From contig JAVXUO010003051.1 in the NCBI GenBank assembly GCA_033065855.1, forward strand, positions 124,001 to 188,000: DNA of 64,000 nucleotides, in the 5' to 3' direction. The first letter of the stretch is position 1. Every line of letters starts with the position of its first letter. The position numbers and the translations under genes were made by a program. Below, piece after piece: positions 11,130 to 22,527 of the stretch. The notes below the pieces were generated by a model. That model ran no database searches, was not told the origin of the DNA, and worked only from the letters and a program-made list of their open reading frames with translations. This stretch comes from Escallonia rubra. Lineage: Eukaryota > Streptophyta > Magnoliopsida > Escalloniales > Escalloniaceae.

Positions 11130-12722
11130 ATTGCATACTCTTAGCAAATTGGTAGAAGTGTTTGATGAGTACCACACACAAATACAAGTTCACAAGTTTT
11201 TTTTAGTACCATCGAGTGGAATTTTAGGCGACGCCATTTAATCGAGAGCAACAGAGTCAAAGAATGATGTTGAAAGCGGAATATGAGTCCCCCAATAAAT
11301 GTATGCAGGTAAATAGAGATGAAAACAAGAGCAAGAAATCAAATCTGAGGCTCTGTCATTAAGCACTAAGGGTCGATCTATTTATCGCTATGAAGTTCGT
11401 TTTCACAACAATGAAGATAATTATGCTATTTATATGATAGTAACAAATTGAAATGGGAAGATTTGACGCCATGATTAGGAAGTGAAGTTTAGATCTTTGT
11501 GGAAAATTCAACTCTAGGATCCTTTTTTGTGTCTTCGTTCTTCATCTCGTTCACTTGTGCCAAATTTTTAATATTGTTTTAGCGCTGGGCTTATCCATGC
11601 AGTATTGTCATTGACTCATTCATTGCATAGTGTTGTTATAGAAGTGGAAGTCAAGCTAAGCATAAGTATATATACGATTTATTACATGTTATTTTCTTCA
11701 TAAAGGCCTCATGGGGAACCAAGTCTCCCTCTAATACTTTTGTCGTAGGATTGCTTACATCTTTTAAGCTACCATTTATTTACATTTTTTGTTGAAGTAA
11801 AGATTAGCACCTTTGAAGAATGATATGGGAAATTTTGAATATTTTTGAAGTTCTATTAGTATATCCCATGCTTTTCAGCCTTTGCCTTAAATTCCTTTTT
11901 CATCGCCTTTTTTCGCTAGACATGAAATTTTGCTTAACGTCGTGGACAAGTAATACATCTTCTAAAGATACATATGCCACATAGCGACAAAACTTAGGAC
12001 TTCAACAAGATCAACCTAAGGATACAAGTAATACTCCCCTGGTGTATTATTTTACTTATAAAAAAATTTAGTGACTTCGATATATTTTTTGCACCCCCTA
12101 GAGTGATATCTTGCTTCCGCCACTAGTCGGCCGATATTGATACGACATTGATACCTATGACCTAAAACAATTGGATGTGAGGCAAATCTGTGTAGATCTC
12201 AAGTCACTACGAGTGCTTAATTATTGTATAATGAATGACCATCACTACGAAAACAATTTTGATAACAAATGGAACTGAAAGTTCTTAATGATTGTATTTT
12301 GAGCTTTAGTTCAGATAGAAAAAAGGGCTAAAATGTTAAAAGTGAGTGATAGAAAACTTAGAAGATCCTTGAAAGCTACAACTTATATATTTGTTGCCTA
12401 CGCAACTGAGTTTTGTATGTGCCCTGTTAGGTCTCTTGAGTTTATTTGATTCTCGATTTTAAAGATGCACGTTTAAGCTTCTAACTCATTTGGTTGCAGA
12501 ATTAATCGTAGTTTTTGGACTAATTGCAGCCAAAAATTTCTTCTTATGCCAAAAATACTAATTACTTTTGTACTGGCATTTGGAATGGTATTAACTCCTA
12601 TTTATTCACTATCTATTACAAAATTTGTTATACATTTATTAATCCTAGCTCTTTCCAATTGGAGACTTTATTTTCTACGATCCTTTTTGGGCTACAGATT
12701 TTAAACTTTTGTTAATATCACT
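11130..12722. other. AT-rich intergenic sequence
   Basis: No domain-bearing frame, RNA gene or clear repeat boundary was found. The open frame at about 12,524-12,715 is low-complexity and unrecognised. Confidence 0.5.
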
Positions 12723-12731
12723 TAGTTATAA

Positions 12732-13015
12732 GGCTTAATCCCAAAACTGTACCCTCAAGTTTACCTCCAGTATAACTTTAGTATCTAAGTTTGAAGGTGC
12801 GCCAAAGAAGTACCCAACTTTGAAAAAGCGTACTAAATCAGTACCTCGGCTGACGGACGACGGATGCCGTTAAAAAGCCCGAGGGGTAGGACCGTCAATA
12901 ACAGAAAAATAGATCTAAAAAACACGCCAATTTTCAAAGAAGTACCTAACTTTGAAAAATCGTACCAAATCAATACCTCGATTTTTTGTCTTCCTTAATT
13001 TAATCAAAACAAAAA

Positions 13016-13095
<80 letters not shown>

Positions 13096-14402
13096 GTATG
13101 ACCAATTTATACATGTTACCCATCATCCCTATTACCACCATCACCCACTAAAACCACTTGACCACTACCACAACCACCACTGCCGTCGCATAACACCGCC
13201 GTCGACCACTGCGTTCACCACCACTGTCATAAACCTAACACCCGTGTGGCCATCGCCATCACAAACCCAATATCGTCGCCTCAAACCTCACATCGTCGAC
13301 CACCGCACACTACCAACACCACAGCACACGGTAAGTGGCTTGACGCAAAATACATAACCTTGGAATGAAATTAGTAGGTGCCTGGTCTCCCCCGCATTCA
13401 GTCCATTGTTAAGGTTCTCCCAAATCCCTAAATCAGCTCAACCAGTACCATTCAAACTCTCTCTGCAACCAAGCTACGGATTTTATAGAACCATGTCACT
13501 CGAAAGGAGAAGAGTATGCAGAAATGTCGTGTTATCACGAGTACCCCAGTTTTCAAAAATTGGTGCTCAGTCAACCGACGGTGATGATGTCGTTGCGTAG
13601 AAGTTAAGTTGGTGGTGATGTTAGATTGTGGTGGTGTTGGGTGCACCGGTGCCAGCTGGTCTTGGGTCTTGGATGTGAGCATTGGCGGTGACTGGAGATT
13701 GATCTGGACGCCGGCGGTCAGAGACGATGGTGGTAAACAGGTTGGTAAGTAATGGTGGTCGCTAGATTGGTGGTGATGGTGGTGCGTTCGCTGGTGTGGG
13801 AGGTGGCAATGGCTAGATAGGTGGTGATGGGTCACTTATGTAAGTGGTGCAGTGGCAAGACCGGTGGTGATGGCGGTGGGTTGTTGTGTGGACAATGAGG
13901 ATGACAAATGAATACGATGATGGCTCCAAGATGACAGGGAGACTGTGGCTTATATGGAGGGGGGAGAGAGAGAGAGTGTTTTTTAATGATTCATTAAGGA
14001 GGATAATTTTAATGATTAATTAAGGAAGATAAAAAAAATCAAACAATTAAGATAGTGCCACGTGTTTTTTATTAACCTAAGGAAGACAAAAAAATCGAAT
14101 GTTTTTTGTAATGTATTTTTCTGTTTTTTTATTAAATTAAGGAAGACAAAAAAATCAGGTACTGATTTGGTACGCTTTTTCAAAGTTAGGTACTTCTTTG
14201 AAAATCAGCGTGTTTTGTAGATCTATTTTTCTATTATTGACAGTCCTACCCCTCGGACTATTTAACGACATCTGTCGTCCGTCAGCCGAGGTACTAATTT
14301 GGTACGCTTTTTCAAAGTTGGGTACTTCTTGGCGCACCTTCAAACTTGGGTACTAAAGTTATACTGGAGGTAAACTTGAGGGTATAGTTTTAGGAATAAG
14401 CC
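12732..14402. mobile_element. Mutator-like non-autonomous element with long TIRs
   Basis: A perfect 9-bp direct repeat TAGTTATAA flanks the element (12,723-12,731 and 14,403-14,411). The ends GGCTTAATCCCAAAACTG and the reverse complement of ...TTTTAGGAATAAGCC start inverted repeats of about 280-300 bp (12,732 to about 13,010; about 14,115 to 14,402). The repeats share blocks such as AGTACCTCGGCTGACGGACG. A 9-bp duplication with long TIRs is the Mutator hallmark. There is no transposase. The interior holds CTCTCT, a long (TA)n tract at 13,039-13,093, a CACC-rich half and a GGTGG-rich half, so the whole unit can fold. Confidence 0.85.
13039..13093. repeat. (TA)n microsatellite
   Basis: An uninterrupted alternating TA tract of roughly 55 bases directly follows a (CT)n tract inside the long-TIR element. 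Confidence 0.95.
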
Positions 14403-14411
14403 TAGTTATAA

Positions 14412-16106
14412 TTCAAACTTTTTCTCAGTTTCATTTCCTAGTCTTGGATACATGCCATAGAAATAGATTACAACAAATTGGACAGCTCCAATATATACAC
14501 TTCATATTAAATTTTATGTGTGTCAAATTGTCTCTAAAACAATTTCTTCACTTAATTACCGTAATGCTAACTTGTAGTGTTTGGTGAGAATTATGCATAC
14601 GTGGAAAATGTTTGAAGCTAATTACAATGTCAGTGCACCTTAGGTAACGAGATATACTATGGAATACATGATTTCTTTAGTAACAACTTGATGTGACAAA
14701 AGAAAGAAGTATGACGAATAGTGCCAAATATTGGTGGTAGTTTACATTTGCAATTCGCTTTTGAAAGTAAGATCATGTTTAGTACAATAAACTAATCTAT
14801 TCTTCAGGTCATTGATTAGCTGTTCAGACTTGGTTTATTATTATGGTTTAGTAAAAGTAGTCGTACTAATTAAGTTTAATTATCTTTTTTTATTAAGGCG
14901 GATGATCTCTTTATTTAGAATCATTATTTAACGTGCAAAACACGTGATTCTTACTGGTATATTTAAACGAACAGACCTCAAAACCTTTTGGTGTGAAAGA
15001 CTCGTTATCAATATCAAAGTGTCTAGTGCAATAAAGGTCACTCACTTACTCTGCTCACCAATTGGGAAGAGGACATAGAGATATTCAAAGAGAACACCCA
15101 ATGTAACTTAAAACTTCATGTTCTTGCACCTTGAACCCTACATATCAATAGATTAACTAGCTTTTTACAACCTTATATTATAACTTCTAAAACATGCAAA
15201 CAAACTACTAGTAACACATACTTTATCGACTTATTAGCACACTACACTCAAAATCACCACAACAATACACTTGTAACATATGCACCACTAGCACGTCATC
15301 AATGACTCACTGACACCACTAATACATCACTCAAATGACCAATAAAATAAATCAAGTTAATTTTTCAACAACTTTATGACTACCTTCATAATACATCTTG
15401 GTCAGGGAAGCTGCAACAGGTGCATGTACCACATCTGCCAACACCTTTAGCCATTTCCAACAGTGAAGAAACATCCATCATTTTGGAAGCTGTTTATCTT
15501 TCACGCATATCTGCACCATTTTACTAGTAGCTATAACAGTGATGTCCCATAGCATTCACTAATTACGAGCTAGTAGTAGCATCTAACTATACCTAGAGAC
15601 TGCATCCTTAAACGTTGGTACCCCAAACCAGACCTAAGCACTTCAATTCAACCATTGACAAATTTCTCCGTTATGGATTGGGGTAGGTTCACGTTGCAAA
15701 AAGAGGCAACTGAGAGTTGCAAAAAAGGTATAAATTCATTTTGGCCATAACTTGATCTCCCATTTGTGCAAACTCTACGTATCCTAAGCATTGCCAAAGA
15801 TGTCCGCAAGGTATGCATCAACGTAATAAAGTTCCACGGGTAGCGAGCAAACCTCTTTGAATGTTTCCAAGAACTTTGAAATCGGATGACAGGAAGCCAA
15901 ATTCGTCTCTAAGCGATAAAAAAGTCGTGGGGGATTTGTTGGAACAAGCCAAAAAAGTATGGGTTTAGCCAAAAAAAAATTAAAACCAACAGCCACCCCA
16001 TTGATCTACTTCATGGTATTACATGATCATGACTCACCGATTACTTAGCTGAGCTAACAGCTCGACTATGAAAGAGTGAGCTTTTCCTAAGGATCTTTCC
16101 TCCTAG
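14412..16106. other. Intergenic, no gene recognised
   Basis: AT-rich sequence with short frames only. The minus-strand frame at 15,784-15,996 (70 codons) matches no family I know and carries no domain motif. No repeat boundaries are obvious. Confidence 0.45.
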
Positions 16107-16114
16107 AGTTAACT

Positions 16115-16866
16115 ATACTATTACAAAAATTCAACTTTAGTCGCTGGACATCGATTTCTATCAAAGTGACCACTAAATTTTCAAATTCATTTAAATCAGG
16201 TCATTCCGTTAGCTTATACCAATCCAAGTCCGTTTAGGGGCAAAATTGTCATTTCCCTATTCTCCTTCTTCTTTCTTCTTCCGTCTTCTTCTCCTCAGAT
16301 TTCCCTTCTTCTTTCTTCTTTTCCCAAGTCTAACACCACCATTACGTCTCCACCACTTACCACACACACACACACACACTGTCAAGCACACTCGCGCGCG
16401 CAAGCGTAGACACACACACACACACTGTTACATGCACACACAATGATAATATGCGTTGTGTGTGTGCGTGTGTGTACGCGCACGCGTGCACACATGTGCG
16501 TTTGTGTGTGCGCACGCGTGTGTGTGTCTCTGTGGGTATGGGAGGGGGTGTGACAGTATGTGTGGGGGTGGGAGGTAGGGTGTGATAGTGTGTGTGGGGG
16601 GTGACAGTTTGTGTGTCGCGCGCGTGCGTGCGACAATGTGTATGGGTGGGTGAGAGAGAGACGGAAAGGGAAAAGAGAAAGAAGAAGGAAATAGATAAAT
16701 AAGAGGGTAAAAAGACATATATACCCTTAACTAAATGGATTTAATGGGGGCAATTTGACGGAGTGACCTGATTGAAATGAATTTCAGAATTTAGTGGTCA
16801 CTTTGACACAAATCGATGTCTAGTGACCAAAGTTGAATTACCTGATAGTACAGTGGTCAATCGAGT
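16115..16866. mobile_element. Foldback/TIR element with CA/GT microsatellite core
   Basis: The left arm (about 16,131-16,215) and right arm (about 16,755-16,845) are inverted copies over about 85 bases, sharing for example AAAGTGACCACTAAATT and TCAGGTCA. The 8-bp palindrome AGTTAACT lies at both flanks (16,107-16,114 and 16,867-16,874) and may be the target duplication, although a palindrome could also be part of the TIR. Inside, a CT-rich then CA-rich half faces a GT-rich then GA-rich half, so nearly the whole 750 bp can pair with itself. No coding capacity. Confidence 0.7.
16362..16540. repeat. (CA)n / (CGCG) / (GT)n alternating purine-pyrimidine tract
   Basis: CACACA runs at about 16,362-16,442 are followed by GTGTGT and GCGCACGCG runs to about 16,540. 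The sequence alternates almost perfectly and is self-complementary, so it could adopt hairpin or left-handed forms. Confidence 0.85.
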
Positions 16867-16874
16867 AGTTAACT

Positions 16875-17730
16875 CATCCTCCTATGACCTGGCAGAACCT
16901 TGGAAGATGGACTTCAAGCTAGCCTCCCAAAACCGTAGCTTTGATGTATTCTAAGAGAAAGAGAAACTTGAAATTGATTTCCAGTGGCTCAAAAAAAAAA
17001 CCACCTTCTCTCTCCCTTTAACCATGACCAAACCTCCGTTCAACCACCACCACCGTCTCTAATTAACCACTGCTACTGCCATCATTCTACCACTGGTTTC
17101 CCTCAACCACCGTCACAGCTGGCCTCTCCAACCAAGCACCAAGTCGCACAATAATTGTTTGCGTCCATTAGCCACTACACTCTTCGCAACCACCTCCTCT
17201 AAATCAATATGCGATCTTACCATAAATATCTTCCAAATTTGTTTTTATCAAATCTTGTTCCATTACATTCTCGTGGTAACAAGCTAAGATTACTTGGGTG
17301 ATGAAGGTGACAGGTGGGACTAATGGTGTCACGTAAAAATTAGTCTGTCGTGACTAGGTGTGGGGCAAGTAGGCATTTAAGGTGTTTAACAATGTGGAAA
17401 ATAAGGCGTTTTAGGCGACTAGGCATTTGATAATTCGATGAGTAAACGTTTAAGGCGTCAGGCAATGCAGCTGAAGAAGCTGTGACGATTTTGCTTCTTT
17501 CTTCTTTATTAAAAAATAAGTCCAATTCCCAAATTGGTAATGTTATCTAGTGTATGTAATTAGGTTTTTGTGTTAAGAGATCATGATGAAGGTCCATGAT
17601 TTAGTGGCCTTTTGTGCTATGGTGGTTGTACTAGTTAAAGAGAAGGATATTGAAACACTAGTTGTATCACAAAGAAAACATACCTAGCTAGTAGATGGGT
17701 GATGAAGCTCAAGAAGTAATTATTGGTATC
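16875..17730. other. Intergenic, CACC-rich and AGGCG-rich fragments
   Basis: Positions 17,035-17,110 are CACC-rich. Positions 17,310-17,480 hold repeated AGGCGTTTAGGCG-like motifs also seen near 22,550-23,170 and 39,110-39,560. No gene recognised. Confidence 0.45.
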
Positions 17731-18052
17731 TGATGCCAAGGAAGTGGCTTCATAGCTTACTTGGAGGTGCCACAAATGATACAGTCCAAGTCAGCTGCCA
17801 GGTGTACAATAGTGGGACACAATGAGGGTGGAGTAAAGGCAGAGAGCAAGACATCCCAGACAGGGCCTGAGGAGTGGCAATGCTGTGAGGACGAGGGCTG
17901 AGGCGAATAGGGCTGATAGTCGATTGTCCAAGCTGAGGTCCAAGTCAAGGTCCAATTATGTTTCTTTCTCTAGGATTATATAGCTCAGGATTCTAGAGTG
18001 GGAAAGCGATTTTAGCAAATGGTGTTTTGTGTCCAAATGAAGTCCAAAGTCC

Positions 18053-18062
18053 ACTATTTATC
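18053..18062 (-). promoter_or_regulatory. Putative TATA box of LTR B1
   Basis: The minus-strand sequence GATAAATAGT aligns with TATAAATAGT in copy B4 (63,289). The first base of the box has changed, so this promoter may be weakened. Confidence 0.4.
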
Positions 18063-18677
18063 GGCAAAAGTATGCTTGTGTCATCAGCTAACACGCGTCG
18101 CCCTCTGGGAGTGACACATCACCAGGGGTGTCCATAAATGTCATGCTCTTTTGGACTATCGGTTCCTATATTTGTACTGCCTGCCCCACACAGCGTTGCT
18201 CTACCTGTCTGAAAAGACTGACCACACAGCGTTGGCATGATTAGAGAACGCCCTTGCCTTAACCACCGGTCCAAAGCCCTTACTAAGTCCCACAGGGGGG
18301 CGTTAAGAGACGCGGAGAACCTGATAGTGGTGGCGGAGGATCCCTAAGCCCGATTGTCAAGCAGACTAGGCACAATGCCTACCGAAGACTTGCTCCCGTA
18401 TCAGAGTGACCCGAAGGTCATCGTCTTGGGGGCGTTGGCGATCATCAGTAACGTGAGTGCGTCGTGGTCACAGCTCAGGCGTGCTTAGTGTCATGCAAGC
18501 CACCCTAAGTGGAGATAGTGTCTTTGAAAGCGAGCCTATCCCGCTGCGAAGGGTCCTCATGCCGGAGCTTTGTGAGCGGAGCCCCTCGCAATGCTACACA
18601 CTTCAAAGAGCGGGTCAAAGCATGTTTTATGTCAAAGGCGGGGGTGCATGGTATGGTGAATAGATGGATCAACGTCG

Positions 18678-18693
18678 GGGGGGGGGGGGGGGG
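18678..18693. repeat. Poly-G run (about 16 G)
   Basis: A homopolymer of about 16 G residues inside family-B copy B1. It is capable of quadruplex formation and prone to length error in sequencing. Confidence 0.9.
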
Positions 18694-19404
18694 CGTGGTA
18701 GTGTGCCAAAGAGCTAGGGGCACGACTGTATTAGTAGCGCGGTGCTTGTGTGGTGCCCTGGGGCCCACAACATGGGGGCATTGTGTTAGGGGCACATGAC
18801 ATGAATGCGACGCATGGGTGCGACGTCTTCTGTCGCCGAGGTGGGCATCATGCCAGGGGCACGTGATGCGAGAACAGTGCACGGGCACGGCAATGTCTGT
18901 CGCGAAAGTGAGCGTCGTGTCGAGGGCACGTGACGCATGAACGGCGCACTGACATTATGACGATTGTCGCGGAAGTGGGCCTCGTCCGTGGGCACGTGAT
19001 GCAAGAACAGCACACGGGCACGGAGAGGAGTGTCAGCAGAGTTGGCGCGCGAGTGTTCCCATTGCACTAGACCAAAGAAGAAAGAGTGGTGGTTCATAGG
19101 GGAAGGCCAAGGCCAACCCTTGGGGGGTAGGTCGACCCCTAAAAGGGGAAGGCAGGCCGACCCCTAAAAGGGGAAGGCAGGCCGACCCCTTAAAGGGGAA
19201 GGCCGCTGACCCGTAAAAGGGAAGGCATGCAGAACCACCTCCGACCCCGGGAAGATCGAGGGGCGCCGAAGTCAAATGCTTTAGTGCGCGCGTTGCTTTG
19301 ACCGGTTTGAACGTTGAATATTAATCGTTGACAATATCGACGTGTCGCGCAAAACGGGACTCCAGTAAATTCATGGATGTGACCAAGATAGGTTGGGAAC
19401 GACA

Positions 19405-20020
19405 TCTAAAACTAATAATTTTTAAATGGCGGGATGTTTAAATGTATAAACCGATAATAACATCATTATCGTCCATTACGGAAAACCCATCTTGGTATTC
19501 CATTTTTTTGGGGGTTGCAGCGGTGGAGTTCAATCGAGAGAGACACGTTAGAGATAAAAAAAAGAAAGATAAAGAGTAACCCCATCTATAAACTGACCGA
19601 AACATGCGTGCTATTCAAACTCGAGCAACATTTTGGGAAGGAAAGAAAACACGTACGAGTATCCTTATGTTTGGAATAGAATGAGCAAAAGTTATATCAT
19701 TATATGGGTTAACAGCACACGCATAGCCTTATTCTAAAATCGTAGCAACCATGGAGTGGGATCGTTGCCTCGCTTTCCTGTTTTGGTCAATTTCTTGCAA
19801 GCTCTTCGTTAACCACCCACAATCTGGGATTTCCTTATAATTAATACCGCCGGATCATTCCACATTCAACATTGCAAATCCAATCAAATCAATCCAAAAA
19901 CCATTTTCTCTGACACTAATTCATTTCTGAACAAAACCCACAAATTTATTACACCAATTACTATCCACACAAAAACCCCTCAACCCTAATCTCTATCACG
20001 CCCGTCAACCAAAGAGACAA
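19405..20020. other. 3' flank of the zinc-ribbon gene
   Basis: Low-repeat sequence between copy B1 and the zinc-ribbon gene. On the minus strand it would contain the 3' UTR of that gene. No clear polyadenylation signal could be fixed by eye. Confidence 0.4.
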
Positions 20021-20344
20021 TCACAGAGCAGATCCACAGAACGGGCAGAAGTTGAATTCGGCATCGACCTCGCGAGCACAGAACTGGCAGCGGAGCACAT
20101 CCGGCGCCGCCGGCAGCGGCGGAGGAGGAGGAGAGAAGGGCGGGGGGAAGAAGAGGCCGCAGCTGTCGCAATGCATGAGCCGCTCTTTTCCCGGGCGCCG
20201 CCAGACGGGGACGAAGAAGAGATTGAGGACCTTGTCGTACTCCACGAGGTCGGCGGGTGACCCGCAGCTTATGCACCGCCCCGCACCGGCCTTCACCACC
20301 TGCCGCACCTGTTGCTCTAGCCCTCCCACAAAGAAGAAGAACAT
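20021..20344 (-). CDS. Zinc-ribbon protein, 107 aa (zinc_ribbon_15-like)
   Basis: This single-exon frame starts MFFFFVGGLEQQVRQVVKAG and ends in CPFCGSAL. It has four CxxC pairs at residues 24/27 (CISC), 59/62 (CDSC), 86/89 (CQFC) and 100/103 (CPFC), which can make two zinc ribbons. A proline run (about 67-78) separates them. The pattern matches a small, conserved, functionally uncharacterised plant family; the start methionine with FFFF and the GAGRC...LFFVPVW region are typical. It is intact, with no premature stop, and the length agrees with the family. It is the only frame here that looks like a functioning host gene. The role is unknown; protein or nucleic-acid binding is only inferred from the ribbons. 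Confidence 0.88.
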   Translation of the reverse strand: MFFFFVGGLEQQVRQVVKAGAGRCISCGSPADLVEYDKVLNLFFVPVWRRPGKERLMHCDSCGLFFPPPFSPPPPPLPAAPDVLRCQFCAREVDAEFNFCPFCGSAL

Positions 20345-20720
20345 GTTCTTGTCTTGCTAAGAATTATTTTTGCTGTTCTTTTGTTGTTGTTGTTGATTTG
20401 TTTGTCTCTATTGAGGGGGTTTTGAGTTTGGGTTTGGATTTGAGCTTGGGTCTGTACTGTTATTAGAAAGGAGAAGAGGAGGCTGCTAGGCAAATAGAGA
20501 AATTTCTAGAGGGATCTACTCCTCACCGTTCTCTCTTTTTGTTTCTTCTTATTGTTTTTGGAAATCAAATACGAAATTCAACTACTATTAGCATCGAATA
20601 CTAGCACTGTATGCATGCAAGCATACATTCCGTGTTCGTCCACAAGAGTTGACTTATAGCCTAGTAGTAAACCAACCGAGTGTGGCTAGACATTACTATC
20701 AATTTGGGGAAAGCGAATAT
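20345..20720 (-). promoter_or_regulatory. Upstream region of the zinc-ribbon gene
   Basis: On the minus strand this is the 5' side of the gene. Directly before the start codon lies CAAGAACAT preceded by an A/C-rich leader, then AGAGAGAACGG-type purine-rich sequence near 20,520. No certain TATA box could be assigned. It ends where a TIR element begins. Confidence 0.4.
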
Positions 20721-20721
20721 A

Positions 20722-21687
20722 TTGCTAGCCGTAGATAATTTGCCTAAGGCTAGCACAAAAACTACGTAGTTTTAAGGGTTTTAATTAAAAAAAATTCTTA
20801 CTCCTTACTGATTCTAAATCCTTATATTTTGTTCTCACACACTTCAACTCTCCACTGCCGACCTCCATCTTCAACCTCCACTGTCCATCTCTGTTTGCAA
20901 ATTTTGAAATGCAAATGTAACTTGATAAACTATTATAATCGTTTTTTGATAACTAATGAAATAATTCTTTCAACAAGAACCAAAAAAGATATGATCAGAT
21001 GCCCATCAGTTTTCCACCACCACCACCAACACCGAGCTCACCACCTTTCCTCCCACCGACGGGTCAACCACCACCACCGTCGCCATCTATTCCAGATGAG
21101 AACCCCACCCTAAACTCTATACAATTTTCATAATCAATTCATCACAATAAAACCCAATTCAAACCAAGTCCACAAAATTGCAATGAGCCCAAAGCTCAAA
21201 TCTGCAACTTGTTGTCGGTTGTGTAAATCAAAGTCGATGGTAGTTAGTCGGTATAGCTGGTGATCGGTGTGGTGGGCTTCGCGGTGGTGGTGGATTGATG
21301 GCGGCGCAGTTGATGTCCAAAAGTCGCGGAGTTGGGCGATAGGATTTGTGGCAGGCGGTGGTGGGTCGGTTTTGTGGGTGGGTTCCCGGTATTGTGATGG
21401 CGGTTTGCGGTGATTGTGGGCTTGGTGGGTTGCCACTGTGGAGATTGGGTGAGGCGGCAATGGCTGATCTCGCTTGGAGGAGAGACTGGGAGAGGCTTGG
21501 CAGTGGTGGGTAACTGGTTTGTGATGGTGGGGTGCTGGCCTGGAGGCTAGCCGGAGATGGGATTATCTGGTGTTGACTGATCTAACGAGAGAGAATATGA
21601 CGGGGAGAGAGAAAATACAGAACGAAATAAGTTTTAAGAAGCTGACCAAAACGACGTGTTTTCGTCGCTTTGCCTAAGGCTAGCAAC
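20722..21687. mobile_element. TIR element, probably Mutator-like, non-autonomous
   Basis: A perfect 17-bp direct repeat TTTGCCTAAGGCTAGCA occurs at 20,739-20,755 and 21,669-21,685. Read as inverted ends, TGCTAGCC...AAAACTACGTAGTTTT on the left matches TGCTAGCCTTAGGCAAA...AAAACACGTCGTTTT on the right. The AAAACGACGTGTTTT-type palindrome is common in plant Mutator-like TIRs. The interior is CACC-rich on one side and GGTGG-rich on the other. No coding sequence. The exact boundary and target duplication are unresolved. Confidence 0.5.
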
Positions 21688-22006
21688 ATATTTGCTATTC
21701 CCTATATATATATATATATATTGAGAGAATGTAAAAACAAATACCATAATTAAGAGGATCAGAATATACATCATCAAATAGATTGCCGTTAAAAAAAAAG
21801 AGAAATTGGATAAAAACTCCATCCACTAAGTAGCTGACTACGAACCAAAATAACCACTGGAACTAAAACACCACAAGAAATTATCCGAACGACATGCCAA
21901 TTTGAGGAAAGGGCTTCCCAGGCTGTACATTGTCAAACCTTTCTTGTTGACCTCCTTTGTTAGATCGGCAAATAAAAGTCGCAAAAGCTGATGAGAGATA
22001 AAACAC
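21688..22006. other. AT-rich spacer with (TA)n
   Basis: Contains a short TA microsatellite at about 21,702-21,721. No gene recognised. Confidence 0.5.
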
Positions 22007-22278
22007 TTAGGCCCTATACGTTTACCATATTCGTTTTCTGTTTTTAGCAATGATGACGAAAAAGATTCTTTTTTTTGCGTACTTTTACCATTTTCTGTTT
22101 TTGTTTTGGATAAAATTACTCAAATAGTAACAAAAAACTGAAAACTTAACCCAATATAAGAAAAAATAGCTAATTTTTTTTTGTGAAAATGATCATTTTC
22201 AAACTGAATATGAAAATCATGAAAATAAAAATAAAAAATGAAAACATAAAACAAATATGGCAAGCGTACATGGCCTTA
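22007..22278. mobile_element. Small TIR MITE
   Basis: The left end TTAGGCCCTATACGTTTACC, continuing with ATATTCGTTTT, is the inverted counterpart of the right end AAACAAATATGGCAAGCGTA followed by CATGGCCTTA. The roughly 30-bp ends and AT-rich interior of 270 bp fit a hAT-type MITE. No sure target duplication. Confidence 0.55.
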
Positions 22279-22527
22279 CTTTCCCTTGGCTGACATGCAT
22301 AGAGTGCAACCCCCTACAGTTAGAAGTCATTTTACATAAAAAATTCTATAAATGACGGACTCGTCTTTACATTAGTGCTCCTCTACATCATGAAGACACG
22401 CCAGGAAGTAGCACACTAACATGAAGACAATGTAACTAATTTACCCAGTTTATTCCAGATAACATAGCTAACTCAATTGCAGTAAATTCATGAGCAGAGG
22501 CAAGGATGTCAATTCCACTCGGGACTA

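Larger units (their letters stand above)
17731..19404 (-). repeat. Family-B LTR copy B1 (1.67 kb, full-length by ends)
   Basis: In minus orientation this starts TGTCGTTCCCAACCTATCTTGG at 19,404 and ends CACTTCCTTGGCATCA at 17,731, the same termini as the 3.6-kb copy at 60,042-63,650. The last 800 bases align well, including GGTTCTCCGCGTCTCTTAACG-like, ATAAATAGTGGACTTT and GTGGCACCTCCAAGTAAG. The middle lacks the large tandem blocks of that copy but has about four ACCCCTAAAAGGGGAAGGC units (19,130-19,225). No target duplication was evident. No coding sequence: a solo LTR or a short non-autonomous element. Confidence 0.7.

Noticed and set aside
13452-13835. 127-codon His-rich frame
   Set aside because: GGTGG/CACC repeat translation inside the long-TIR element.
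15784-15996. 70-codon minus-strand frame as a gene
   Set aside because: No recognised family, no splice or promoter support, and its length is within chance in this sequence.
16246-16718. Histidine/threonine-rich frames on both strands
   Set aside because: Translations of CA/GT microsatellites in a foldback element.
18505-19097. 103-127-codon minus-strand frames
   Set aside because: Lie inside family-B LTR B1, overlap each other, and show no domain.
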